Below, piece by piece: positions 1-5,015 of a DNA stretch of 6,183 nucleotides. The position numbers and the translations under genes were made by a program. The DNA is from Euryarchaeota archaeon UBA175. Its GTDB lineage: Archaea > Thermoplasmatota > Poseidoniia > Poseidoniales > Thalassarchaeaceae. How positions within the stretch are numbered: the stretch's first letter is position 1; every line of letters starts with the position of its first letter. The notes below the pieces were generated by a model. The model saw only the letters and a program-made list of their open reading frames with translations, was not told the origin of the DNA and did no database searches. The DNA is taken from assembly GCA_002497895.1 (NCBI GenBank), contig DAFD01000106.1:3416-9598 (forward strand). Direction: 5' to 3'.

Positions 1-155
1 TTGATTCGGATACCGTATCCGTAGTAATCCTCCAAGGTCAGCTGGCGCTCGCTGAGTATACCGCAGTATGTCCCACTTACCCCGACCAGACTAAGATTGT
101 CGAATAGCTCCGACTCTCCTTCATCCAGTCGGGCATTACGCCCGGCTGAGTGCAT
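1..155 (-). CDS. N-terminal part of an unrecognised protein, cut by the left edge
   Basis: Fifty-one codons are visible, from an ATG at 155-153 to the window edge, without a stop. The product is not recognised. It begins MHSAGRNARLDEGESELF and continues with a Gly/Tyr-rich stretch ending LEDYYGYGIRI; no signal peptide or membrane segment is seen. The start is well constrained: an in-frame TAG at 185-183 lies upstream, this ATG is the first start codon after it, and a TATA-like TTATAG sits 28-33 nt upstream, the spacing expected for a leaderless archaeal transcript. The opposite strand is also open here (34 codons ending TAG at 107). It would need GTA for four of its five Val codons, which is unlike the valine codon use of the hydrolase at 3666-4559, so I prefer the minus reading. 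The next gene upstream on the same strand ends 125 nt away, so this gene probably has its own promoter. Confidence 0.5.
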   Translation of the reverse strand, partial: MHSAGRNARLDEGESELFDNLSLVGVSGTYCGILSERQLTLEDYYGYGIRI

Positions 156-182
156 CCCACTTGGCCGAGCGCATCTTCCTCG

Positions 183-188
183 CTATAA
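183..188 (-). promoter_or_regulatory. Candidate TATA box for a leaderless gene
   Basis: TTATAG on the minus strand occupies -33 to -28 relative to the ATG at 155. Archaeal TATA boxes lie about 25-30 nt before the transcription start, so the transcript would begin at or very near the start codon. No Shine-Dalgarno motif is seen before the ATG, which also fits a leaderless mRNA. The sequence match is short and could be chance. Confidence 0.4.
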
Positions 189-208
189 CTGCTCGGGGTG
201 CTGAGCGG

Positions 209-268
209 GTTCGCGTGCGGCTTGCGCGCGAGGGGCGCGAACGCCAATGCCCCCGTAGGGGGCTTGGC
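209..268. other. GC-rich tandem hairpins between two minus-strand genes
   Basis: Two stems lie back to back. Arms GTTCGCG (209-215) and CGCGAAC (236-242) form a perfect 7-bp stem enclosing a GC-rich 20-nt loop. Immediately after, 243-268 folds as GCCAA-(bulged T)-GCCCCC, loop GTA, GGGGGC-TTGGC, an 11-bp stem with one bulge. On the minus strand the second hairpin begins 12 nt after the stop of the elongation-factor-like gene, so a transcription-stop or mRNA-end-stabilising role is possible. Neither stem is followed by a T-run on either strand, so a classical intrinsic terminator is not supported. I also considered a tRNA or other known RNA here and found no match. Confidence 0.4.
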
Positions 269-280
269 ATCGATTATGCC

Positions 281-1273
281 TCAGGCTTGTTGGATGCTGG
301 AAACGCTGCCCATGATTCGCATCGGTATTGCATCCAATTGAGTGATCAGAATCGAGGGTGAGCCCTCGGCTCGAATCCACAATGAATTCTCCCAATCGAC
401 ATTGATTGAATCGCCTTCGACCGCTGTTACTCGGCCGACCACGAATTGTAGATCGACGGCTGCGTGAATCACATCATCGACCGCGATACTTCTCTTCTGG
501 AATGGCGCCGCCTTGACTTCAATGATTGACTTCTCATGCCGTACAAGTGCTTCACTTCCGGGTGCAACAATCATGCATCCACGGTGCAGCGCCTCCTCTC
601 GCAGATTGCGTAGAGCGACACCGACGCGGTCGCCGGCCACAGCGGTGTCGACATCATCGTCCATCACTTGCAGTGAACGCACGACTCCGGTCTCATTCGC
701 AGGAAGAATCAGGGCGTCATCGTGCTTGTTCACTGCACCGGACTGGACGTATCCAATCGCTACCAATCCGACCCCCTTGACATTGAAATGCTGGTCAACA
801 GGGAGCACGAGGCTCTGACCCTCGCCTCCCGATCCTGCAGCATCCATGTGAGAATACAATTCCTCTCTCAAGTCATGGGCATCTGGCATTGACTCATGAA
901 CAGCCCAAGACCCCAAACCAGCTTGTGTCAGAATCATCTTCACCTGGTCTGCATCAACCCATCCTCCATCAACCGCGTTTACGATCGCGATACCACGCGT
1001 AATTCCAGCCGCACCGAAAGAAACCAACACTTCTCCGAGCGCGGCATCGACTGCACCGACTTCGACGACGCCGACCTCAGCCACATTCAGAACAGAGAGT
1101 AACGGTCGTAGACGCTCAGGGTGTCGGAGGGGACGGAGTAGAGAGAGTACGCAGGTCTCACCATCTCGCTGTTCCTTGAAAACATAGGACTCGATATCAC
1201 GCACATCGTTCGATTTGGCCAGTGACCGCGCGAGTTCCTCACTCCCTACGTAGGCGATGTTCAGCACTGGCAT
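281..1273 (-). CDS. EF-1A/SelB-like translation factor paralogue with a degenerate GTPase domain
   Basis: This 330-aa protein belongs to the archaeal relatives of elongation factor EF-Tu/EF-1A. Residues about 154-236 form a textbook domain-2 beta barrel (LPVDQHFNVKGVG, then GYVQSGAV, ILPANETGVVRSLQ, AVAGDRVGVAL). Residues about 237-330 look like domain 3 (IIEVKAAPF through LQFVVGRV). The N-terminal 150 residues occupy the GTPase position, but there is no GxxxxGKS/T P-loop (the corresponding start reads NIAYVGSEELARSL) and no DxxG or NKxD motif, so GTP hydrolysis is unlikely. Active EF-1A is over 400 aa. I chose the ATG at 1273 because the residues after it, MPVLNIAYVG, match where family members begin. 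The frame stays open upstream to ATG 1300 and GTG 1393, but those would overlap the divergent neighbour or add poorly conserved residues. Its role is unknown; binding tRNA or the ribosome through domains 2-3 is a reasonable guess. Confidence 0.85.
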   Translation of the reverse strand: MPVLNIAYVGSEELARSLAKSNDVRDIESYVFKEQRDGETCVLSLLRPLRHPERLRPLLSVLNVAEVGVVEVGAVDAALGEVLVSFGAAGITRGIAIVNAVDGGWVDADQVKMILTQAGLGSWAVHESMPDAHDLREELYSHMDAAGSGGEGQSLVLPVDQHFNVKGVGLVAIGYVQSGAVNKHDDALILPANETGVVRSLQVMDDDVDTAVAGDRVGVALRNLREEALHRGCMIVAPGSEALVRHEKSIIEVKAAPFQKRSIAVDDVIHAAVDLQFVVGRVTAVEGDSINVDWENSLWIRAEGSPSILITQLDAIPMRIMGSVSSIQQA

Positions 1274-1366
1274 GGACCGCGCGGGCAGCGAACCACCCAT
1301 GAATGCGACGCATCGATTCGCTGACTCAAGCAATTGGTTCAAAGAAGGGGACGGATTCCAATAAGC

Positions 1367-1732
1367 ATGGATGAGAGACCTCCCGTCGTACACTTAGGCG
1401 GGAAAACACCCGACAGAGCTGCAGGTACCCTATCACATATTCTGGGACCAATCGCGGGATTTCTTGCACCACTGATAATCTACGCAATCAGATCCCCTAA
1501 TCTGAAGGAAGAGGACCCTTTGTTGGAATCGCATCTTGTAGAATCTCTCAATGCTTCGTTGACTTTCCTCATCGCTTTAATTATTCATAGCTTTTTGATG
1601 ATGCTTTGTATAGGATTTGTCACCTTTATTGCCCATTGGATATTGTACATGGTTTGGGCTATCAATGCTAACTCCGCTTTACAGGCTGGACGGGAGTACA
1701 GGTACCCGTTTACCTACCGATTTCTGGTGTGA
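1367..1732 (+). CDS. DUF4870/Tic20-like small membrane protein
   Basis: This 121-aa integral membrane protein has a short charged N-terminus and three hydrophobic segments at about 21-41, 65-84 and 85-104, with an acidic loop (NLKEEDPLLESH) between the first two. The pattern of AGTLSHILGP, a conserved Asn before the second helix (VESLNASLTF), and the C-terminal AGREYRYPFTYRFL is the signature of the DUF4870 family, related in topology to Tic20. The biochemical function of that family is not established. ATG 1367 is chosen over the in-frame TTG at 1334 because family members start shortly before the first helix. It diverges from the elongation-factor-like gene, leaving 93 bp between starts; no clear TATA box is visible in that gap. 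The gene is visibly richer in A+T than its neighbours, partly because of its Ile/Phe/Leu content. Confidence 0.8.
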   Translation: MDERPPVVHLGGKTPDRAAGTLSHILGPIAGFLAPLIIYAIRSPNLKEEDPLLESHLVESLNASLTFLIALIIHSFLMMLCIGFVTFIAHWILYMVWAINANSALQAGREYRYPFTYRFLV

Positions 1733-1768
1733 CCGCTGAGGTCAAATTTCGGACGAGCGGTCTCAGCG
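1731..1768. terminator. Overlapping inverted repeats between convergent genes, possible bidirectional terminator
   Basis: Two perfect 7-bp inverted repeats interleave here. GACCGCT (1731-1737) pairs with AGCGGTC (1756-1762), and CGCTGAG (1734-1740) pairs with CTCAGCG (1762-1768). They share bases, so only one can fold at a time. The block covers the stop codons of both convergent genes (TGA 1730-1732 plus strand, TGA 1765-1763 minus strand), and the intervening sequence contains AAATTT. The position suggests a shared 3' end structure; termination function is inferred only. Confidence 0.45.
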
Positions 1769-2212
1769 CATTGCGTCTCTAGCACGCTGCGCTGCGTCCC
1801 ATTGAGTCTGCTCTTCTTCGCTTGAGGGTGTGAATTGTGGCACTTCAACAGGGTTCATCGAGCCGTCGATTGCGACCATGAAGAAATATCCTGAGCAGAT
1901 TTCCTCGGGGTCCCAGTCTGAGCGGGTCATTCTGCATGATCGGACGAGGACACCGACAGTGCGTCGGCTCGTCCAAACGACGCGCGCTATGGTGCGAATT
2001 ACGTCGCCTTGGTATGCCGGTCGCTTGAATTTCAGCGCGTCGACGGAAACCGTGACAAATTCTTGATGCGCGAACTGGCTAGCTGCCATTCCGGCGGCCG
2101 TGTCCATAATCGACATTAGACGGCCGCCGAACAGAGTATCGAGCGCATTTGTGTCGCCAGGAAATACCTCATTCAGCAGCACGACGGGTTCGGAGGAGCG
2201 CGGTTCAGCCAT
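1763..2212 (-). CDS. YciA/BACH-type hotdog-fold acyl-CoA thioesterase
   Basis: This 149-aa cytoplasmic enzyme is predicted to hydrolyse acyl-CoA thioesters to free acid and CoA. The hotdog signature is clear: VFPGDTNALDTLFGGRLMSI followed by MDTAAGMAA (residues 16-44), where D37 at the start of the long helix matches the catalytic Asp of the YciA family and N22 lies in the conserved loop. The core strands follow: VTVSVDALKFKRPAYQGD (53-70) and the SRRTVGVLVRS segment. The C-terminal 25 residues are acidic and charged. The start at ATG 2212 gives a normal single-domain length. The same frame is open for another 64 codons upstream, but that stretch is Arg/Gln-rich, unlike the family, and would overlap the divergent gene. 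A GGAGGGTGA sequence at 2244-2236 is too far from this ATG (23 nt) to be a normal ribosome binding site. The physiological substrate cannot be told from sequence. Confidence 0.88.
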   Translation of the reverse strand: MAEPRSSEPVVLLNEVFPGDTNALDTLFGGRLMSIMDTAAGMAASQFAHQEFVTVSVDALKFKRPAYQGDVIRTIARVVWTSRRTVGVLVRSCRMTRSDWDPEEICSGYFFMVAIDGSMNPVEVPQFTPSSEEEQTQWDAAQRARDAMR

Positions 2213-2275
2213 CTCTCTCGTTTCGTCCCGCGCGCTCACCCTCCTTGAATCCAACCGCGAGCGGATACGTTCAGA

Positions 2276-3139
2276 ATGTGGTTGTCGAACCGTTGCAGTG
2301 AAGCGCTGCTGCCTTCTCGCGCAAGCGTGAGCGGGTCTGAATTGGGCTGGTTGCCTGTGATTATCGAGGATCCCGATGGGGGGAGAATCGTCCTTTACCC
2401 TCATCTTCCGTGCGTGCGGATGCCATCAGAACTACGAACGCGTGAGCATTGGGATGGGCTTGCTCTAATCGCTTCGGCCGAGGAAGTTCGTGGATGGCCA
2501 GCCGAAGAGAAAGAGGACCAAGACAGCCCCGGAGTACACGTAGCGGCCGCGATGGCATCGGGTACTATTCTCGGCCGCCTTCTCGACGATTTGACAATCT
2601 ACGAAGTCGATGGACCAAGTATTCCTGATCCTGAACCGATGCGGCTACTTCACCACGCCGAAAACGCGCGTGGTGGCATGCCAATCTACGCCCTCGAGCC
2701 ATCAATGGATGACGAGGGCTGGATTGAATGGATGACTCGCGCGGCCGATGAACAAGTCTCGATGTCTTCGCTTCTATCTAGCATCACAGTTGGGCGGCGA
2801 TGGAAGAAATTGCGAGCCGCCGCCGTCAGACGCGTCTCCGTAGCAAAAGGAGTCGATTCCGAGCTGGGCGCGGCGGCTGCCTCAAGCGCAGCCTGGTGGA
2901 CTGAGGAGAATAAGGGTCTGAGCGAAGAACTTCGGAAGGAGCGTTCCTCACGCTTGGTAGCAAGGATGCGGGGGTCACTGGCAAACCTTCGCGAGGGCAG
3001 GGTTGATGACTCGGAGTCGCGAGGGCCTTCTCTGATGGTCCCCGTTCATCAACCTAGATTGCACTCGCTGGTCGAGGCTTTCGAAGGATGGCCGGCCGCC
3101 GAACCGGTAAACACGCTGGGCGCACAGGAGGACTCGTGA
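2276..3139 (+). CDS. Unrecognised 287-aa protein, first gene of the TBP-like/hydrolase operon
   Basis: I do not recognise this family. The N-terminal half has a plausible beta-rich segment (LPVIIEDPDGGRIVLYPHLP, residues 26-45), then an acidic region (AEEKEDQDSPG, 76-86), a small-residue helix (HVAAAMASGTILGRLLDDL, 88-106) and a segment ending in ALEPSMDDEGWIEWM (139-153). Residues about 173-242 are strongly helical and basic/acidic (RRWKKLRAAAVRR, LSEELRKERSSRLVARM), possibly a coiled coil. The end carries MVPVHQPRLHSLVEAFEGWP (254-273), which resembles a short terminal motif. No signal peptide, membrane segment or Cys/His metal site is seen, so it is probably cytoplasmic. Start ATG 2276 is the first ATG; a GTG at 2327, after an N-terminus of ordinary appearance, is an alternative. 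Its stop overlaps the start of the next gene (TGATG at 3137-3141), so the two are very likely co-translated. It diverges from the thioesterase gene. Confidence 0.75.
   Translation: MWLSNRCSEALLPSRASVSGSELGWLPVIIEDPDGGRIVLYPHLPCVRMPSELRTREHWDGLALIASAEEVRGWPAEEKEDQDSPGVHVAAAMASGTILGRLLDDLTIYEVDGPSIPDPEPMRLLHHAENARGGMPIYALEPSMDDEGWIEWMTRAADEQVSMSSLLSSITVGRRWKKLRAAAVRRVSVAKGVDSELGAAAASSAAWWTEENKGLSEELRKERSSRLVARMRGSLANLREGRVDDSESRGPSLMVPVHQPRLHSLVEAFEGWPAAEPVNTLGAQEDS
3126..3131 (+). promoter_or_regulatory. Shine-Dalgarno sequence fixing the start of the TBP-like gene
   Basis: AGGAGG lies inside the last codons of the upstream gene, 7 nt before the ATG at 3139. The complementarity and spacing are ideal, and the next in-frame upstream candidate (GTG 3136) would be too close. 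This sets the start at 3139 rather than at the ATG at 3088 that opens the same frame. Confidence 0.75.
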
Positions 3140-3669
3140 TGGAAGACGATGGCAGAATCCGCGTCAACGTTGAAACGCAGACATTCCGTTTTATTCCTGG
3201 CAATCCGATTATTCATGATGATGCGGTTCGGCTTGCCAAAGGAATCAAGTCTGGACCGTGGGTTGTGATTAGTCACAAGGAACCCCGAGCGACCTTCGTG
3301 GTCGAGGAGTCCGGCAGCGTTCTTGTGCACGGGATTTCGAGACTCGAGGTCGCTCGATTGGTTATGCAAGAATTATTGCTCAGCCTCGGAATGTCTGAGG
3401 AAGGGCTTCGTTCTGAGACCGGTGATATGCTGATCAGTTTCTCCTTTGGTCGAGCCGTTTTGCTAGATTTAGCTTCGGCTCGCTTCGCGGACGCAACGAA
3501 AGATGACCGGATTGGATGCGTCCGCATCGACGCTAAGCGTCATGATTGTGAGATTCTGGTCTTCAACAATGGACATGGCGTCGTCACAGGCCAATCCTCC
3601 AAGCGCGTCGCTGAGATGGCGGTACGTCACTGGGCGGCGCAGCTCGATGAGGAAGGCGCATTGGCATGA
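3139..3669 (+). CDS. Divergent TATA-binding-protein (TBP) fold protein
   Basis: This 176-aa protein shows the internal duplication of TBP. Each half ends in a strand-turn-strand-helix unit: ATFVVEESGSVLVHGISR plus helix EVARLVMQELLLSLG (51-84), and ILVFNNGHGVVTGQSSK plus helix VAEMAVRHWAAQL (139-169). These line up with the TBP pattern LIFxSGKMVxTGAKS followed by a long amphipathic helix. Total length (about 180) also matches archaeal TBP. What differs is the stirrup region: the EYEPEQFPGLVYR motif is absent from both halves, and of the intercalating phenylalanines only F142 in repeat 2 appears kept, while repeat 1 has E56 there. It is therefore unlikely to be the general TBP. It may bind DNA differently, or bind RNA or protein. 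It overlaps its upstream neighbour by 1 nt and its downstream neighbour by 4 nt. The fold call is by eye and could be checked by structure prediction. Confidence 0.65.
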   Translation: MEDDGRIRVNVETQTFRFIPGNPIIHDDAVRLAKGIKSGPWVVISHKEPRATFVVEESGSVLVHGISRLEVARLVMQELLLSLGMSEEGLRSETGDMLISFSFGRAVLLDLASARFADATKDDRIGCVRIDAKRHDCEILVFNNGHGVVTGQSSKRVAEMAVRHWAAQLDEEGALA

Positions 3670-4559
3670 GCGCGGTTGTCGACGGACGCTGGCAAGGTCC
3701 CGTCGTCGACCAACACATCCACCTCGATCGCTCGAATCGCTATCTGGCTGCTGTCGAAGAATTCGTTCGAGTCGGCGGAACCGGCATGATGTTGGTTCAC
3801 AAGCCATCATTCGGTGGAAAACTGCCTATTGACAAGGATGGATATCGCGCGGCTTACAACGAAACTCTGTCGATGGCTGCTGAGGTCCGCGAGCGCTTTG
3901 AGATCACGGTGGGAGTCGTGCTCGGACCTCATCCGGTCGCTTGGGAGCATCAGATTGCAGATCTAGGAATGGAACGCGCGAGCGAGTTGCATCTTGAAGC
4001 GGTTCACCTCGCCCTCAAACACATCGAAGCAGGAGATGCTCAATGTTTGGGTGAGGTCGGAAGACCACACTATACTGTGAGCGATGAGACCTGGGTGGCC
4101 GCCAATGAAAATCTCGCTGAAATTATGGCGGCAGCCGCAGGATCAGGCACTCCAATTCAGCTTCATGTAGAGGATGCCGGTGCACAGACTTATGCCGAAA
4201 TCGCAACGATGGCCAATAGTGTAGGACTACCGCTTAGTCATACGATTAGACACTATGCGCCAGCCGATGTTTCAGCAGATTTTACACACGGCCTCGCTTG
4301 CACTGTCAGTGTTGGCCGAGGTAGTGTCGAGGCCTTGGTAGCAAGCCATGCATCGGCCTCGTCCCCATGGGGGATGGAAACCGATTATCTCGATGATCCG
4401 CGCCGTCCCGGCGCGGTTCTCGGCCCCAAAACAATCCCAAAACGTACTGATGAATTGTGCGCAGCCCTTCTGGCGGAGCACGATCGGGAAGAGGTTGAGG
4501 AAATCCTCACAAAGGTCCATTCGAAATGGCCCAGTCAGTTGTACGGCTTGGAATTCTGA
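3666..4559 (+). CDS. Archaeal TatD-related metal-dependent hydrolase (amidohydrolase TIM barrel)
   Basis: This 297-aa protein fits the archaeal TatD-like branch of the amidohydrolase superfamily. The metal-binding residues are in order: HxH in VVDQHIHLD (H17, H19), bridging Glu in CLGEVGRPHY (E130), His in IQLHVED (H167), His in LSHTIRHYAP (H192 or H196) and the final Asp in METDYLDDPRRPG (D240). The early GGTGMMLVHKPSF (38-49) is also typical of this archaeal branch. TatD relatives are DNases or phosphoesterases using two metal ions, but this branch has no established substrate as far as I know. The start ATG forms ATGA with the stop of the TBP-like gene, with AGGAAGG at 3650-3656 as ribosome binding site, so translation is coupled. 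Length and motifs are intact. The co-translated TBP-like gene makes a nucleic-acid role attractive, but that is inference. Confidence 0.85.
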   Translation: MSAVVDGRWQGPVVDQHIHLDRSNRYLAAVEEFVRVGGTGMMLVHKPSFGGKLPIDKDGYRAAYNETLSMAAEVRERFEITVGVVLGPHPVAWEHQIADLGMERASELHLEAVHLALKHIEAGDAQCLGEVGRPHYTVSDETWVAANENLAEIMAAAAGSGTPIQLHVEDAGAQTYAEIATMANSVGLPLSHTIRHYAPADVSADFTHGLACTVSVGRGSVEALVASHASASSPWGMETDYLDDPRRPGAVLGPKTIPKRTDELCAALLAEHDREEVEEILTKVHSKWPSQLYGLEF

Positions 4560-4574
4560 TATCATTTCCAGAAT
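4553..4574. other. Short inverted repeat over two convergent stop codons
   Basis: ATTCTG (4553-4558) and CAGAAT (4569-4574) form a 6-bp stem with a 10-nt loop that contains the stop codons of the hydrolase (TGA 4557-4559) and of the convergent membrane-protein gene (TGA 4564-4562). Only two bases separate the coding regions, so any transcript-end signal must lie within them. The stem is short and may be chance. Confidence 0.25.
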
Positions 4575-4810
4575 GGTGAGCGTAGCTTCGGAGTGAAGGT
4601 GAACACACCACCCGTGACCATGAGTACTAGGAAACTGAAGAATAACTGCAAATCACCGAAAGGCAGTGGATGACCAGCGATTTCAAAGATCATCTTCCAA
4701 AGTGGCACATTAATTGGTAAGAAGATGAAGAGCATCGCAACACCGAGTCGCTGTCGTAGAAGCACGAACTGGCGACTCGACAACCCCTTTTGAAATCCGG
4801 AGGTGTGCAA
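4562..4810 (-). CDS. Small two-helix membrane protein, function unknown
   Basis: This 82-aa reading frame encodes a basic N-terminus (SSRQFVLLRQRLG), a hydrophobic helix at about 22-44 (GVAMLFIFLPINVPLWKMIF), a short Gly/Pro turn (AGHPLPFGD), a second helix at about 53-72 (LQLFFSFLVLMVTGGVF) and a short basic tail ending LRSPFWK. The charge pattern suggests both termini inside. The family is not recognised. The start is uncertain: there is no ATG before residue 26, so it must use TTG at 4810, TTG at 4783 (residue 10) or another rare codon, and no convincing TATA box or ribosome binding site supports one over the other. The hydrophobic pattern and the exact packing against the hydrolase stop argue that it is a real gene. 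It diverges from the tRNA-Gly gene. Confidence 0.6.
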   Translation of the reverse strand: MHTSGFQKGLSSRQFVLLRQRLGVAMLFIFLPINVPLWKMIFEIAGHPLPFGDLQLFFSFLVLMVTGGVFTFTPKLRSPFWK

Positions 4811-4824
4811 GCCTCGACTTACGA

Positions 4825-4835
4825 ACCGAATCGGT
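4825..4835. repeat. Small palindrome upstream of tRNA-Gly
   Basis: ACCGA-A-TCGGT is an 11-bp near-perfect palindrome located 31-41 nt before the tRNA start and just upstream of the divergent membrane-protein gene. This is where a tRNA promoter or an operator would lie, but it does not look like a TATA box, and a palindrome this short can be chance. Confidence 0.2.
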
Positions 4836-4865
4836 CAAAGGTGAGACTTCAGTGGGGCGATTCGC

Positions 4866-4940
4866 GCGTTCATGGTGTAGGGGTTAGCACAAGAGGTTTC
4901 CAACCTCTTAGCCCGGGTTCAAATCCCGGTGAGCGCACCA
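4866..4940 (+). tRNA. tRNA-Gly, anticodon UCC, with encoded CCA
   Basis: The cloverleaf folds completely. The acceptor stem pairs GCGTTCA with TGAGCGC (one G-U pair), followed by discriminator A and an encoded CCA (4938-4940). The D arm is GTGT/GCAC around loop AGGGGTTA. The anticodon stem AGAGG/CCTCT encloses loop TTTCCAA, giving anticodon TCC, which decodes GGA (and GGG by wobble). The variable loop has four bases. The T arm is CCGGG/CCCGG around TTCAAAT. No intron interrupts the anticodon loop. There is no gene closely upstream on the same strand, so it probably has its own promoter, though I see no clear TATA box. Confidence 0.97.
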
Positions 4941-4949
4941 CATATTTCC

Positions 4950-4977
4950 GGCTCTGATTAGTCACGATAATCGAGCC
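4950..4977. other. Hairpin between tRNA-Gly and the ABC transporter gene
   Basis: GGCTC (4950-4954) pairs with GAGCC (4973-4977), and after one bulged T, GATTA (4956-4960) pairs with TAATC (4968-4972), leaving a 7-nt loop GTCACGA. That is a 10-bp stem with one bulge. It begins 10 nt after the tRNA CCA end and about 40 nt before the transporter start. It could mark the tRNA 3' end, be an operator for the transporter gene, or be an mRNA leader structure. No T-run follows it. Confidence 0.4.
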
Positions 4978-5015
4978 AATCGGGCCAAACCATCATCACT
5001 CTCGATTTGCCCACT

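Noticed and set aside
3..107. Plus-strand open frame of 34 codons ending TAG at 107, as the tail of a gene entering from the left
   Set aside because: It mirrors the minus-strand frame codon for codon, and four of its five Val codons are GTA, which is rare in the hydrolase gene of this window. The minus reading has a placed start and a TATA-like box. It remains a real alternative until the sequence to the left is seen.
150..232. tRNA-Leu/Ser-like string TTGGCCGAGCG with a later GGGTTCGCG, suggesting a class II tRNA
   Set aside because: No acceptor stem partner for the bases before the D-arm-like string, no proper anticodon stem and no 5-bp T stem could be found.
161..361. Plus-strand 66-aa reading frame across the hairpin region
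   Set aside because: Arg-rich product with no family resemblance; it overlaps the 3' end of the elongation-factor-like gene on the other strand and is best explained as a shadow.
513..818. Plus-strand frames of 84-101 aa opposite the elongation-factor-like gene
   Set aside because: They lie wholly antisense to well-conserved EF-Tu domain 2 and are rich in Ser/Arg/Thr with no recognisable motif.
2213..2404. A 64-residue N-terminal extension of the thioesterase
   Set aside because: Composition is Arg/Gln-rich, unlike the enzyme, the family normally starts near ATG 2212, and the extension would overlap the divergent operon gene.
3088..3138. Start of the TBP-like gene at ATG 3088, 17 codons earlier
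   Set aside because: The ideal Shine-Dalgarno at 3126-3131 points to ATG 3139, and the extra residues are Gly/Arg-rich sequence that is the out-of-frame shadow of the upstream gene.
4866..4940. tRNA-Gly as an attachment site for an integrated element
   Set aside because: The tRNA is complete, no integrase gene is present and I see no repeat of its 3' end elsewhere in the window; the neighbours look like ordinary chromosomal genes.
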